A stretch of DNA of 64,000 nucleotides from Pseudoalteromonas luteoviolacea (GTDB taxonomy: Bacteria > Pseudomonadota > Gammaproteobacteria > Enterobacterales > Alteromonadaceae). Under the pieces are notes generated by a model, which saw only the letters and a list, made by a program, of their open reading frames with translations, had not been told where the DNA came from and did no database searches. The position numbers were made by a program, and so were the translations under genes. The stretch spans positions 1,178,001-1,242,000 of the forward strand of contig NZ_CP015412.1 of the NCBI RefSeq assembly GCF_001750165.1, read 5' to 3'. How positions within the stretch are numbered: position 1 is the first letter of the stretch; each line of letters begins with the position of its first letter. Below are positions 1 through 8,348 of the stretch, in pieces.

Positions 1-2
1 GT

Positions 3-3000
3 ATGCTGGGTAAGATTGGGAATCCAGATTTGGTGCGAGGTATTTCAGATCTATACAGTGTTTGCAAGGCTATCAGTGAGCAAAATCCCAATGTGTCTCA
101 CTATGAAAGTTTGATCTCGTTAACACGCAGTATCTTAGACAGATATCACTGGCTAACAGAGCCTGACTTTACACCTCTCAATACTCAATTACATGAGATA
201 TTTGAAACCTCTGAGCAGGTTTTGGATGAGTTTGAGAAAGTCAGCCAAATACAAGAGACAGCCAAAAAAGCACTGGCTGATATTGAGCAAGAATATAAGG
301 CGACCACTAAGGATATTCGCCCTGATAGCTTTAAACTGGCCACTGAATTTGTCACAGGCCTTGAAGCGCTTAAGCTGCTTAAAGGCAAAATTATTAGCTT
401 GGAAGAGGTAAAATATATAGATGTTACCGCTTTGCAAGCGCTGCAAATACGCCTTGATGAGCTGACTTTAGAGTTGAGTAAAGCGACGGCGCAATTTTTA
501 CAAAAAGAGGCTGCTTTAGCGCCTTATCATGACAAACTCGGTGAGCTCACCGGCTTGAGCGAGAAAAGTGAGAGTGTCACTGAGCTCAATGGATTTTTAG
601 ATGCGTTAGATACTCTGGGCGATGAGCTTGATTTACTCAATCATACCATGCTTGATTTAGAAATCGATGATAGTCGTGTTAGAACACAGATCCTAGAGGA
701 TGTCAGTGGTGTTTATGGCTTGGTTAATCGAGCCAAAGCCAGTATTGAGATCCGCCGAAAAAGTCTTGGTAGTGTAGAGGCAAAAGCGGAATTTGCAGCG
801 CGTTTTAAACTGTTTAGTCAAAGTATTACCAGCAGTTTGAACAACGCGCGTACGCCGGAGCAATGTGATGAGCAGCTCTCTCGCTTGTTAATTCAATTAG
901 AAGAGCTGGAGTCTCAGTTTAGTGAATATGACGAGTATCTTGCTGAGATCATGGCCAAGCGCGATGATGTCTATGAAAGCTTTGAAGCACATAAGCAGCA
1001 GCTGATAGATGAAAGGCAGCGCAGAGCACTAAACTTAGCCAATGCCGCTGAGCGTATTTTGCAAGGGGTAACTAGACGCTCACAAAACTTCACTGATATT
1101 GATGAAATAAACAGCTATTTTGCTTCTGATCCTATGATCAGCAAGTTACGCAGTTTGACGCAAGAGCTTAAAGATCTGGGTGATGAGATTAAAGCGGATG
1201 ATATTCAAGCTAAGCTAAAAGCGTCTAAAGATCAAGGGATCCGCTCTCTACGTGATAAGCAAGATATATACAGTGATGGTGGTAACTCGGTCAAAATTGG
1301 CAAGCACAATTTTGGAGTCAATAAGCAGCAACTAGACTTGACTTTATTGCCTCGTGATGAAGATTTGATGTTTCATCTTACTGGTACTGAGTATTTTGAG
1401 CCTATAGGGGATAAGCGTATTCGCGAAACTTTGCTGGCTTATCGCCCATATTGGCAGCAGAACTTAGTCTCTGAAAATAACGACATATATCGTGGTGAGT
1501 TTCTAGCCGCGCAAGTGCTGACAGCGGCGACAGATCCGACTCACGCACTGACGCTTGATGGGTTAAATGCTGCGATAGCTGATGATTCACTGCTCACGTT
1601 AGTGCAGAAATTTGCAGAGCCTAGATATCAAGAGGGTTATGAAAAGGGCATTCATGACCATGATGCAACCTTGATCTTGCAAAACTTGCTGGCACAAAAA
1701 CAGGCGTTAGGATTATTGATATACCCTACATCAGCGCGTGTGGTAGCGCAGCTGTATGCAAGTCAATGTGATGACAAGCAATTAATCAAGTGGCGCGAGC
1801 AGTCTAAGCAGGCTGAGTTGATGGAGACCTTGTTAGGTGATGCGCGATTTAAAGTGCAGCTAGCCACTGAACTTGGCGAGGTGATCACACAGTTTGCACA
1901 AACTGATCTAAACCGTTACCTGGGTTACACATCGGCCTTATCTGGACAGTTAAGTGCTGAATATTTAATCAAAGAGTTGGCGCACAGCAAAAAAGACCTT
2001 GTTTTTTCGACCTCCCATACGGTTAAAAAATTAGCCGAGCAATTTAACAGTGTTGCCAGAAGTAAAGGGTTTGCAGGTTCACTGCAAGATACGTTGCAGG
2101 CATTGGAACATATGCAAGATCAAGCCATTATGGCAACTAGCTGGCTTAACGCATATGGACAACAGCATGATACAGAAGTCAGTAGCGATGATTTGATCGA
2201 GGCGGCTAATATGGTGCTATTACAGCATCTAAAAACGGCTAAGTTCAACGCGCAAGATGTGGCCGTCACTAATCAAGTTAATGGGCTGTTAGGTCAACAT
2301 ATTCGTATTGATGAGCAAGTATTAACGCTTGATTACTCGGAGTTTTTTGCGCGTACAGAGCTGTATTTGGCTGAACATGTACGTGGGTTTAGTCACTATC
2401 ATGAAATTAAGTCTGATATTTTGGTAGAGCAAAAGGAGCGTTTACAGCTCGATGAATTCAAGCCAAGGCCATTGAGTTCATTTGTCCGTAACCAATTGAT
2501 TGATAAAGTTTACTTCCCAATCATTGGTGACAACCTTGCGAAGCAAATTGGTGCGTCAGGTAATAACAAGCGTACCGATTTAATGGGGATGTTGTTACTT
2601 ATTTCTCCACCGGGTTACGGTAAAACGACGCTGATTGAATATGTTGCCAATCGACTTGGTTTAACGTTTGTAAAAGTGAATTGCCCATCAATAGGCCATG
2701 ATCAGGTTTCACTCGACCCAGGCCAAGCGATCAATGCAACGGCCGCAAAAGAGATTGAAAAAATTAATCAGAGCTTTGAAATGGGCAATAACGTCATGCT
2801 CTATTTGGATGATATTCAGCATACCAACCCTGAATTCTTACAAAAATTCATTTCACTTTGTGACGGCTCTAGGCGTATTGATGGCGTATGGAATGGTCGC
2901 AGTAAAACCTATGACCTACGTGGTAAAAAGTTTGCAGTTGTGATGGCGGGTAATCCTTACACTGAATCTGGCGAGAGCTTTAAAATTCCAGATATGTTGG

Positions 3001-4853
3001 CTAACCGTGCCGATATCTACAATTTAGGTGACACTTTATCGGGTTGTGAGCAAGAGTTTGCAATGAGCTTCATTGAAAATGCACTCACCTCAAACGCAGT
3101 GCTTGCGCCACTTGCCAACCGTAACATGCAGGATTTGTATAAATTAGTGCGTATTTCTGAAGGCGAAGACATCTCTCTAAACGAGCTGGAGCATAACTAT
3201 TCGCAGGCGCAAGCAAATGAAATTGTATCTGTGTTACAAAAGCTTATTCAGATAAGAAATACCGTATTGAAGGTGAATGCCCAGTATATTGCCTCCGCAG
3301 CGCAAGACGATGATTATCGTATTGAGCCACCGTTTAAGCTGCAGGGCAGTTATCGAAACATGAATAAGATGGCTGAAAAAGTGGTGGCGGCAATGAATGA
3401 TGAGGAATTAGAAAACCTTATTCAAGATCATTACCGCGGTGAGGCGCAAACGCTCAGCAAAGGCAGTGAGGAGAACCTCCTTAAACTCGCTGAGCTACGT
3501 GGTACGTTGGACGAGCAGGCAAGAGCACGTTGGCAGCAGATTTTAGATGATTACGCGCTACTTAACCGAGCCAATGATGCAGGCAGTCCAATACTACTTG
3601 CTGTCGAGCAACTTGGTGAACTGAATGAGTCACTCACCAGTATTGCAACAAAGTTGGATAAAGAGCAATTAAGCCATAATTACTCAGCCTTGTTTGAATC
3701 TCTGAATCAAGTGGTCAGTGCGCAAGACGCCAATGACAGCATACAGTCGGTAGCAAAAGTGATTGAACAAACTGCGCAGCAGTCGTCGCTTACGGCATCA
3801 TTTGAGCAGCTTATAGGGCTTTTGGCTGAGCAGCATCAGCAAAGGCAGACACACAGTGAACATTTAGCGCATCAAGGCGTGAATACGACTGAGACGCTGG
3901 TGGACAAGGTGAATGAAACATTGGCACAACTTACTGGCGCTTTAAATACTCAGTCAGAGCGTTATTCAGAGCAAGCACAGCTCGATGCGCAAAGAGCGGA
4001 TAATAGACTTGCTTCACAGCAAGCTTTAACAGCGGCATTGTCTGAGCAGTTACAACAAGTCTCGGGTGCAATTGAGAGTCAGCGCGACAGTCAGATTAGT
4101 AGTGCAGAGCAAAGTGCTTTAAAACATAGTGAAGGCATGGCAAGGCACGGCGCAGAACTTGCGAAGTTAGCTGATGAATTAACAAAATTGCGAAGTACAT
4201 TGAGTGCTCAAAACACGCTCAAAGAATCGCAGGTAGAGCAATCTAAAGGGCATCAGCAGGCTTTAGTAGAGTGTGTTTCCAGCAAATTGGAGCATATGGC
4301 TAAGGTGTTGGAGGCGCAAAACTCAGTTGCACATCACTCGCGTCAGTCCGAGCTGTTAGCGCAACAAAGTGAAGCGTTAAAGGTGATGGCTAAAAAGACT
4401 GATATCGGTGACGCTTTATCTGGGCTCAGCCGCGACTTTTTAAAAAGCCAAGATGTGCTAGGTCTCAAGTTAAAAGAGGTACTTGAGTCTAGTCAGCACC
4501 AAACGGCAGAACAACTTTCAAGTGTTTCAGGAGAGTTGCAAGAGCATCATGATGAACTGACTACACAGGTACAAGTGCATAGCTCTGTGTTGGAGCAACT
4601 AGTTGCTCAGCTGCGAGAGCAGGTGGCGAGTGCACAGCAAGCGACACCGAGTGATGAAGTGGCACTTGCATTGAGTGAGTTGGTCAACACTGCGTTACCT
4701 TCGCTGGTGCAACAGGCAGAGCAATCAAGCACCCTAGACCCTGAGATTGGTCGCAAAGTGGATGTGATTTTAGAGCGCCTAGCACGTATTGAGCGACAGC
4801 CTGCACCGAGTCAAGGTTCAAGTCAAAATAGCGATAACCCTTATATGCTTTAG
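3..4853 (+). CDS. DUF3686-type AAA+ 'DNA repair ATPase', probably 5'-truncated by the window edge
   Basis: A 1616-residue frame opens at base 3, so the true start may lie upstream. The first ~400 residues are mostly helical coiled coil. Around residues 425-480 is a segment (KIGKHNFGVN, then LTGTEYFEPIGD) that I recognise as typical of the DUF3686 family. An AAA+ module follows, with a Walker A PPGYGKTT near residue 869 and a Walker B MLYLDD near 932. The last ~400 residues are a long Gln/Ser/Ala-rich coiled coil ending in a Ser/Asn-rich tail. The family is often annotated as an ATPase involved in DNA repair, but to my knowledge that role rests on sequence alone. The protein is probably cytoplasmic, with no signal peptide or membrane segment. 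A hairpin terminator follows the stop codon. The family call is firm; the function is not. Confidence 0.85.
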   Translation: MLGKIGNPDLVRGISDLYSVCKAISEQNPNVSHYESLISLTRSILDRYHWLTEPDFTPLNTQLHEIFETSEQVLDEFEKVSQIQETAKKALADIEQEYKATTKDIRPDSFKLATEFVTGLEALKLLKGKIISLEEVKYIDVTALQALQIRLDELTLELSKATAQFLQKEAALAPYHDKLGELTGLSEKSESVTELNGFLDALDTLGDELDLLNHTMLDLEIDDSRVRTQILEDVSGVYGLVNRAKASIEIRRKSLGSVEAKAEFAARFKLFSQSITSSLNNARTPEQCDEQLSRLLIQLEELESQFSEYDEYLAEIMAKRDDVYESFEAHKQQLIDERQRRALNLANAAERILQGVTRRSQNFTDIDEINSYFASDPMISKLRSLTQELKDLGDEIKADDIQAKLKASKDQGIRSLRDKQDIYSDGGNSVKIGKHNFGVNKQQLDLTLLPRDEDLMFHLTGTEYFEPIGDKRIRETLLAYRPYWQQNLVSENNDIYRGEFLAAQVLTAATDPTHALTLDGLNAAIADDSLLTLVQKFAEPRYQEGYEKGIHDHDATLILQNLLAQKQALGLLIYPTSARVVAQLYASQCDDKQLIKWREQSKQAELMETLLGDARFKVQLATELGEVITQFAQTDLNRYLGYTSALSGQLSAEYLIKELAHSKKDLVFSTSHTVKKLAEQFNSVARSKGFAGSLQDTLQALEHMQDQAIMATSWLNAYGQQHDTEVSSDDLIEAANMVLLQHLKTAKFNAQDVAVTNQVNGLLGQHIRIDEQVLTLDYSEFFARTELYLAEHVRGFSHYHEIKSDILVEQKERLQLDEFKPRPLSSFVRNQLIDKVYFPIIGDNLAKQIGASGNNKRTDLMGMLLLISPPGYGKTTLIEYVANRLGLTFVKVNCPSIGHDQVSLDPGQAINATAAKEIEKINQSFEMGNNVMLYLDDIQHTNPEFLQKFISLCDGSRRIDGVWNGRSKTYDLRGKKFAVVMAGNPYTESGESFKIPDMLANRADIYNLGDTLSGCEQEFAMSFIENALTSNAVLAPLANRNMQDLYKLVRISEGEDISLNELEHNYSQAQANEIVSVLQKLIQIRNTVLKVNAQYIASAAQDDDYRIEPPFKLQGSYRNMNKMAEKVVAAMNDEELENLIQDHYRGEAQTLSKGSEENLLKLAELRGTLDEQARARWQQILDDYALLNRANDAGSPILLAVEQLGELNESLTSIATKLDKEQLSHNYSALFESLNQVVSAQDANDSIQSVAKVIEQTAQQSSLTASFEQLIGLLAEQHQQRQTHSEHLAHQGVNTTETLVDKVNETLAQLTGALNTQSERYSEQAQLDAQRADNRLASQQALTAALSEQLQQVSGAIESQRDSQISSAEQSALKHSEGMARHGAELAKLADELTKLRSTLSAQNTLKESQVEQSKGHQQALVECVSSKLEHMAKVLEAQNSVAHHSRQSELLAQQSEALKVMAKKTDIGDALSGLSRDFLKSQDVLGLKLKEVLESSQHQTAEQLSSVSGELQEHHDELTTQVQVHSSVLEQLVAQLREQVASAQQATPSDEVALALSELVNTALPSLVQQAEQSSTLDPEIGRKVDVILERLARIERQPAPSQGSSQNSDNPYML

Positions 4854-4866
4854 CATATGAACAATG

Positions 4867-4899
4867 AAAAAGTCGATGAGCTATGCCGTCGGCTTTTTC
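4867..4899 (+). terminator. Rho-independent terminator after the DUF3686 ATPase
   Basis: The arms AAAAAGTCGATG (4867-4878) and, after a loop, CGTCGGCTTTTT pair with two G-T wobbles. The stem is A-rich on the left and T-rich on the right, so it could work in both directions. It starts 14 bases after the ATPase stop codon. Confidence 0.7.
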
Positions 4900-4932
4900 T
4901 ATTTTAAACCATCACTAAATGCATCGTAGAAT

Positions 4933-5160
4933 ATGAGTAATATGGTAACTATACGACCTTTCTTTAGGTTACTTGCAGGTGTTACAGCACTGCTACTTTG
5001 GGGGTTTTCGTTTTTTGAATTATTGGGGATAATAGGTACAAACTCTACAGAGTTACTTAATTGGTTTCATTGTATTAGTAGTTTTGGCGTCGCGCTTGGT
5101 TTTTCTTATATTGCGGTCTCAGGGCGTTTACTAAGAGTCCTTTTTGATGTTTTTTTTTAG
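4933..5160 (+). CDS. Small two-helix membrane protein, unknown
   Basis: This is a 75-residue frame with two hydrophobic segments, about residues 8-33 and 43-66, separated by a short polar loop containing NSTELLNW. A small inner-membrane protein with both ends on the same side is the simplest reading. It lies 79 bases after the ATPase stop and behind its terminator, so it probably has its own promoter. No good Shine-Dalgarno sequence is visible before the ATG. I do not recognise the family. It could be a conserved small membrane protein or a chance frame; the strong hydrophobic pattern favours a real gene. Confidence 0.5.
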   Translation: MSNMVTIRPFFRLLAGVTALLLWGFSFFELLGIIGTNSTELLNWFHCISSFGVALGFSYIAVSGRLLRVLFDVFF

Positions 5161-5343
5161 GTAGTTAGTTATCTTACATAGCCACTTTTTCAGTGCGTCT
5201 AAAGAGCATTTAGTATCCATACACCTATTGGAGAATAGTCTTTAACTTAATTTTTTGTATTGTTTTTATTTGCTTTTTTATTCGGGAAATGGGTAAAAAA
5301 GAGAATAATGTATAAGTTTTGATTAAAAGGAGATAGGGATATC

Positions 5344-5493
5344 ATGACGCTTAGAGTAAGAGTGCCGATTTTATCATCAAACAATGAACAGGCCCACATT
5401 AGTAACGTGTTCGTAGAAGCAATAAATAGCCATGGCTTTATTTTTATCTTAGCCATATTATTTGGCCTGAAACCACCTAACTATATTATTTAG
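5344..5493 (+). CDS. Possible 49-residue peptide overlapping the 3' end of the opposite gene
   Basis: A short frame starts at 5344 with AAGGAGA at 5327-5333, a plausible ribosome site slightly far from the ATG. The peptide has a polar first half and a hydrophobic tail (GFIFILAILFGL), like a small membrane peptide. Its last 36 bases run antisense to the end of the metallo-beta-lactamase-fold lipoprotein gene. There is no family match that I recognise. It could be a chance frame or the remnant of a longer gene. Confidence 0.22.
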   Translation: MTLRVRVPILSSNNEQAHISNVFVEAINSHGFIFILAILFGLKPPNYII

Positions 5494-6426
5494 CGTTCTT
5501 TGGAAAAAGTTCATCGGCTTAATGATAAAGCTATCGAATATCAGCTCAGTGGGTGATTCATTTGCTTTTAATACGCTATTGAGAGCGTGAAGTTTCTCTA
5601 CACTTAAATCCAGCGATGCCTCATTGGGCTGGTACGTTGAGCCAATAGGGTAATATTGTTTTGGTACATTTTTCATTTCTATATGGGCACCTAGTATAGC
5701 GCTCACAGCGTTATCTTTTGCGAATTGACTCAGCTTATTGATGCTGTATTTGTATGCGTTCCAGTCTTTTACATAGATATATCCGGGGTAAAGTGTGTCG
5801 CCTGTTAATAGCCATTTATTTTGCGGATCATAAATACTTAGACTTTCTTCTTGGTGACCTGGTGTGGGCAGAATTGTTAAGGTTCGTCCACCAAGGTCGA
5901 TTAGCGCCTGTTCATCAGGCCATCTTTTAAATTTAAAGTAGGCTTGTAACGCGGCCTTTGAAGGTCGGATAAGTGTGGTATTTGGTTGGCTGTCGAAAGC
6001 CCAATCACCTTGGTAGTGATCACTGTGTCCATGCGAGTGTATGATCAGCAGTTCTTTTTTTGAGAGCTGCTTTTTACCTAACAACTTCTCCAATGTTTGA
6101 TACAAATTATACGAAGTGCGCTCTCCCAAAGCGCCCATGTCTAAAATCAAAATAGCTTGCTGGCCAACCAAGACATATATAAAAGGCGCTTCATATGTTA
6201 AGCATTTGCTTTGTCTAATAATATAAGTGCTTGCATCATGATGATAAATATCATGGGCAGTCGCTTGTGATGCCTCACAATTTTGAGCTCCGTGGTGCCA
6301 TTTAAGTTTTGCGAGTGCGGTGTTTGGCGGGGATACCTCGTTCATTGAGTGCGTGTTTATGGTGTGTTTTGTGTGAATTGAACAACCACTTAGAAGTAAA
6401 AGCAATAATGAAATACACGCTTTCAT
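5458..6426 (-). CDS. Metallo-beta-lactamase-fold hydrolase, lipoprotein
   Basis: A 322-residue lipoprotein. The signal ends in a lipobox LLSGC with the lipidated Cys at residue 15. The metal-binding motif HxHxDH is complete (H132, H134, D136, H137 in HSHGHSDH), followed by PGHQ, a TGD aspartate and a late GAH histidine. All usual ligands for two metal ions are therefore present. The enzyme should act in the periplasm, tethered to a membrane. The substrate cannot be told: the fold covers beta-lactamases, lactonases, glyoxalases and others. The gene lies 31 bases downstream of the MarR regulator on the same strand, so the two are probably co-transcribed under the twin operators at 6961-7010. 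A role in detoxification or stress is an inference from that context. Confidence 0.85.
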   Translation of the reverse strand: MKACISLLLLLLSGCSIHTKHTINTHSMNEVSPPNTALAKLKWHHGAQNCEASQATAHDIYHHDASTYIIRQSKCLTYEAPFIYVLVGQQAILILDMGALGERTSYNLYQTLEKLLGKKQLSKKELLIIHSHGHSDHYQGDWAFDSQPNTTLIRPSKAALQAYFKFKRWPDEQALIDLGGRTLTILPTPGHQEESLSIYDPQNKWLLTGDTLYPGYIYVKDWNAYKYSINKLSQFAKDNAVSAILGAHIEMKNVPKQYYPIGSTYQPNEASLDLSVEKLHALNSVLKANESPTELIFDSFIIKPMNFFQRTLNNIVRWFQAK

Positions 6427-6457
6427 GTCGCCACCCTTGATATAGTTCGATTTTGGT

Positions 6458-6955
6458 TTACCGCTGCTTATTTAACATTTCGAAGCGTTGGATAAGCGGC
6501 GTTTCGATGAGTACTTTTTCAGCTTCTCGCACTTTTTGCAGCAAATCACATTCGATTTGTTGAATGAGATCTGTGAATACCTCTGTCATTTTCGACGTCA
6601 AAGGTTTTAACTGCATCACTTCTTGTTTACCAAGGTCGGTTAAATGCAGTGTTTTTGCGCGCTTGTCCTTTGGGTTAGGTTTTCGGCAAACTAAGTTGAG
6701 CTTGATCAGAATATGTATTCTTTGTGTTGCCATCTGATGTGTGACACAAAGCGCTGCGGCTAACTCAGCAACGGTGACGCCATTATTTTGCTCAAGATAA
6801 TACATGCTTGATATAGCTGTGCTTGGGGCTGTGATGCCATAACGTTGAAGCACTGTCGTGCCTTGTTCACTGATCAAATCAGACAAACGACGACAAAAGT
6901 GGGCAAGAAATGCTTGGTCTAAAGTGTTTAGGTATTCGCTCATGGTGCATCGCAT
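6458..6955 (-). CDS. MarR-family transcriptional regulator
   Basis: A 165-residue protein with the MarR winged-helix layout. A helical dimerisation N-terminus is followed by a helix-turn-helix around residues 55-90 (TVAELAAALCVTHQMATQRI), a wing containing NPKDKRAKTLHLT, and a C-terminal dimer helix. The first ATG (6955) is followed four codons later by a second (6943), and neither has a strong Shine-Dalgarno. Just upstream are two perfect copies of a 14-bp palindrome that fit a MarR dimer site, so autoregulation is likely. The regulator is probably co-transcribed with the metallo-beta-lactamase-fold lipoprotein and divergent from the DoxX-like gene. Its ligand is unknown. Confidence 0.88.
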   Translation of the reverse strand: MRCTMSEYLNTLDQAFLAHFCRRLSDLISEQGTTVLQRYGITAPSTAISSMYYLEQNNGVTVAELAAALCVTHQMATQRIHILIKLNLVCRKPNPKDKRAKTLHLTDLGKQEVMQLKPLTSKMTEVFTDLIQQIECDLLQKVREAEKVLIETPLIQRFEMLNKQR

Positions 6956-6960
6956 AAGTA

Positions 6961-7010
6961 TACAAGTACTTGTACATTAGCATGCGATTGAATTTATACA
7001 AGTACTTGTA
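6961..7010. promoter_or_regulatory. Twin palindromic operators for the MarR regulator
   Basis: The perfect 14-bp palindrome TACAAGTACTTGTA occurs at 6961-6974 and again at 6997-7010, centres 36 bp apart. Both sites lie between the divergent marR-like and doxX-like starts. The first almost touches the regulator's first ATG. The second overlaps a weak possible -35 (TTGTAC, 7006-7011) with a TAGATA 17 bases on, reading towards the DoxX gene. Binding at both would be expected to block both directions. Confidence 0.75.
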
Positions 7011-7228
7011 CAATTTTAAAGGTATACATAGATACAAATTGATGACAATAAAATTTAGTTTTTTGTGAGGGTGTAAGGGACAATTTTTACAAAGTAGTGA
7101 TTGAAAAAGGCACAGTATTCATTTTAAATATCTTGGTTTTACAAGTATGGTGCATGGATGCAAAAAAGCTTGGTTTGTTTTCCATACAGTGCCAATCATC
7201 ATCAAGCACAACGAAAGAAGAGTATGCC

Positions 7229-7720
7229 ATGGTTACGCCCATCGTTATTTTGTTCTTACTAATAAGTCCGCTTGTTATTCATTATGTTATTTCACACTTA
7301 AAAAGCACGTCCCCTAATGTTCAAAAATTTGCTTGTTGGGGGTTGGGACTAGCATATTTATTCTTTTTTATTGGTCATTTTGTTAAAACGCAAGGTATGG
7401 TGGAGATGTTACCTGCTTGGATCCCATACCGATTAGCTTTGGTGTATTTAACGGGTATACTTGAATTGGTTGTGGGTATTGCGCTGTTTATTCCTAAATA
7501 TCAAGTGCGGGCAGCGAAAGCGGCGATTGCGATGTTTGTACTTTTCTTTCCTGCAAATGTGTATGCTGCGATCAATAGTATAGGCCTCGGTGGTCATCAG
7601 TGGGGACCTATCTATTTGCTTATTAGAGGGCCGTTACAGCTAATTTTAATTTCTTGGGCATACTTTTTGTGTATAAGGCAGCACACAGGAAAGAGCAAAC
7701 ATGATGCATCATTGGCTTAA
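7229..7720 (+). CDS. DoxX-like small integral membrane protein
   Basis: From the ATG at 7229 this gives a 163-residue protein with four hydrophobic segments, matching the four-helix DoxX-like pattern (GHFVKTQGMVEMLPAWIPYR, then a G-ELVVG helix and PANVYAAIN). The open frame extends 44 codons further upstream, but that extension is not membrane-like. The ATG at 7229 follows a purine-rich AAGAAGAG and starts the first helix directly. DoxX-like proteins are inner-membrane proteins linked to redox or sulfur-compound stress; the exact reaction here is unknown. Its control region carries the two MarR-type palindromes, so it is probably repressed together with the MarR / metallo-hydrolase operon. 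Confidence 0.8.
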   Translation: MVTPIVILFLLISPLVIHYVISHLKSTSPNVQKFACWGLGLAYLFFFIGHFVKTQGMVEMLPAWIPYRLALVYLTGILELVVGIALFIPKYQVRAAKAAIAMFVLFFPANVYAAINSIGLGGHQWGPIYLLIRGPLQLILISWAYFLCIRQHTGKSKHDASLA

Positions 7721-7987
7721 TTAACGGTGATTAAAGTCGTGGCTGTCGCATAGCTTGGCTGCTTTGATAGTGTTTCACTGACTTTTTATAAAGTGAATAT
7801 CTCAACACAAACCATTATAGATGATACGACTGACCATTTGTTCCACTATTCGTTTTATTACATAGTTTATATGGATAAAGTCAATGTGGATGCGTTGAGG
7901 TACGGTGAACAATTTTCAAGTTTTTCGAGCGTTCCCGTTTGATATTATCTTTATTAATTACAGCTAGTTAATTTTATGGAGTATCAA

Positions 7988-8287
7988 TTGAAACCGAAGT
8001 TAATAGTGCTAAAAATGCCATTTGAAGACGGGCCTGGAAAGACGTGGATTTGTGCTCACTGTGCATTAATTGAAGGTGCTCTGTCTGTAAATAAACACTG
8101 GGAAGCTGATATTGAAGTGCATCGAATTGATTTTCCAAAACCACGTAAAATGTTGGTGGATTTATTAGGCGAAGATAAACAATGGTTACCAGTTTTAATA
8201 CAATCTGATAAAAGCCCCATTACGGATCCTATTGAGATAGTTAATACGCTTGCTGAACAATTTGGTGGCGCATCAGTGCACCCATAG
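7988..8287 (+). CDS. DUF3088-like thioredoxin-fold protein
   Basis: A protein of about 99 residues resembling DUF3088: a starting KPKLIVLK strand, then an FEDGPGK loop, a CAHC pair (C22, C25), ALIEG, a later HRIDFPKPR and a strand ending in PVLI. A glutaredoxin/thioredoxin-like fold is likely, with the Cys pair in the redox position; the family has no known function that I can name. The start is of interest. An ATG at 7976 is in frame, but its own ATGGAG contains the GGAG that sits six bases before the TTG at 7988. Starting at TTG gives the family-like MKPKL beginning, so I prefer it. The gene appears monocistronic. Confidence 0.72.
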   Translation: MKPKLIVLKMPFEDGPGKTWICAHCALIEGALSVNKHWEADIEVHRIDFPKPRKMLVDLLGEDKQWLPVLIQSDKSPITDPIEIVNTLAEQFGGASVHP

Positions 8288-8301
8288 ATGCGCTCAGATT
8301 T

Positions 8302-8348
8302 GCTGAGTAAAGTGTCGACTAGGTTCCCTTTATACTGTTTTACTCAGC
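8302..8348. terminator. Inverted repeat between convergent genes
   Basis: The arms GCTGAGTAAA (8302-8311) and TTTACTCAGC (8339-8348) are perfect 10-bp complements with a 27-base loop. They flank the stop codon of the symporter on the minus strand and lie after the DUF3088-like gene on the plus strand. The long loop and lack of a clean T-run make it a weak terminator candidate. Confidence 0.35.

Noticed and set aside
5247..5456. 69-codon minus-strand frame just after the metallo-hydrolase gene
   Set aside because: No ribosome site, an AT-rich Lys/Asn tail typical of non-coding DNA, and a better-supported short frame on the other strand.
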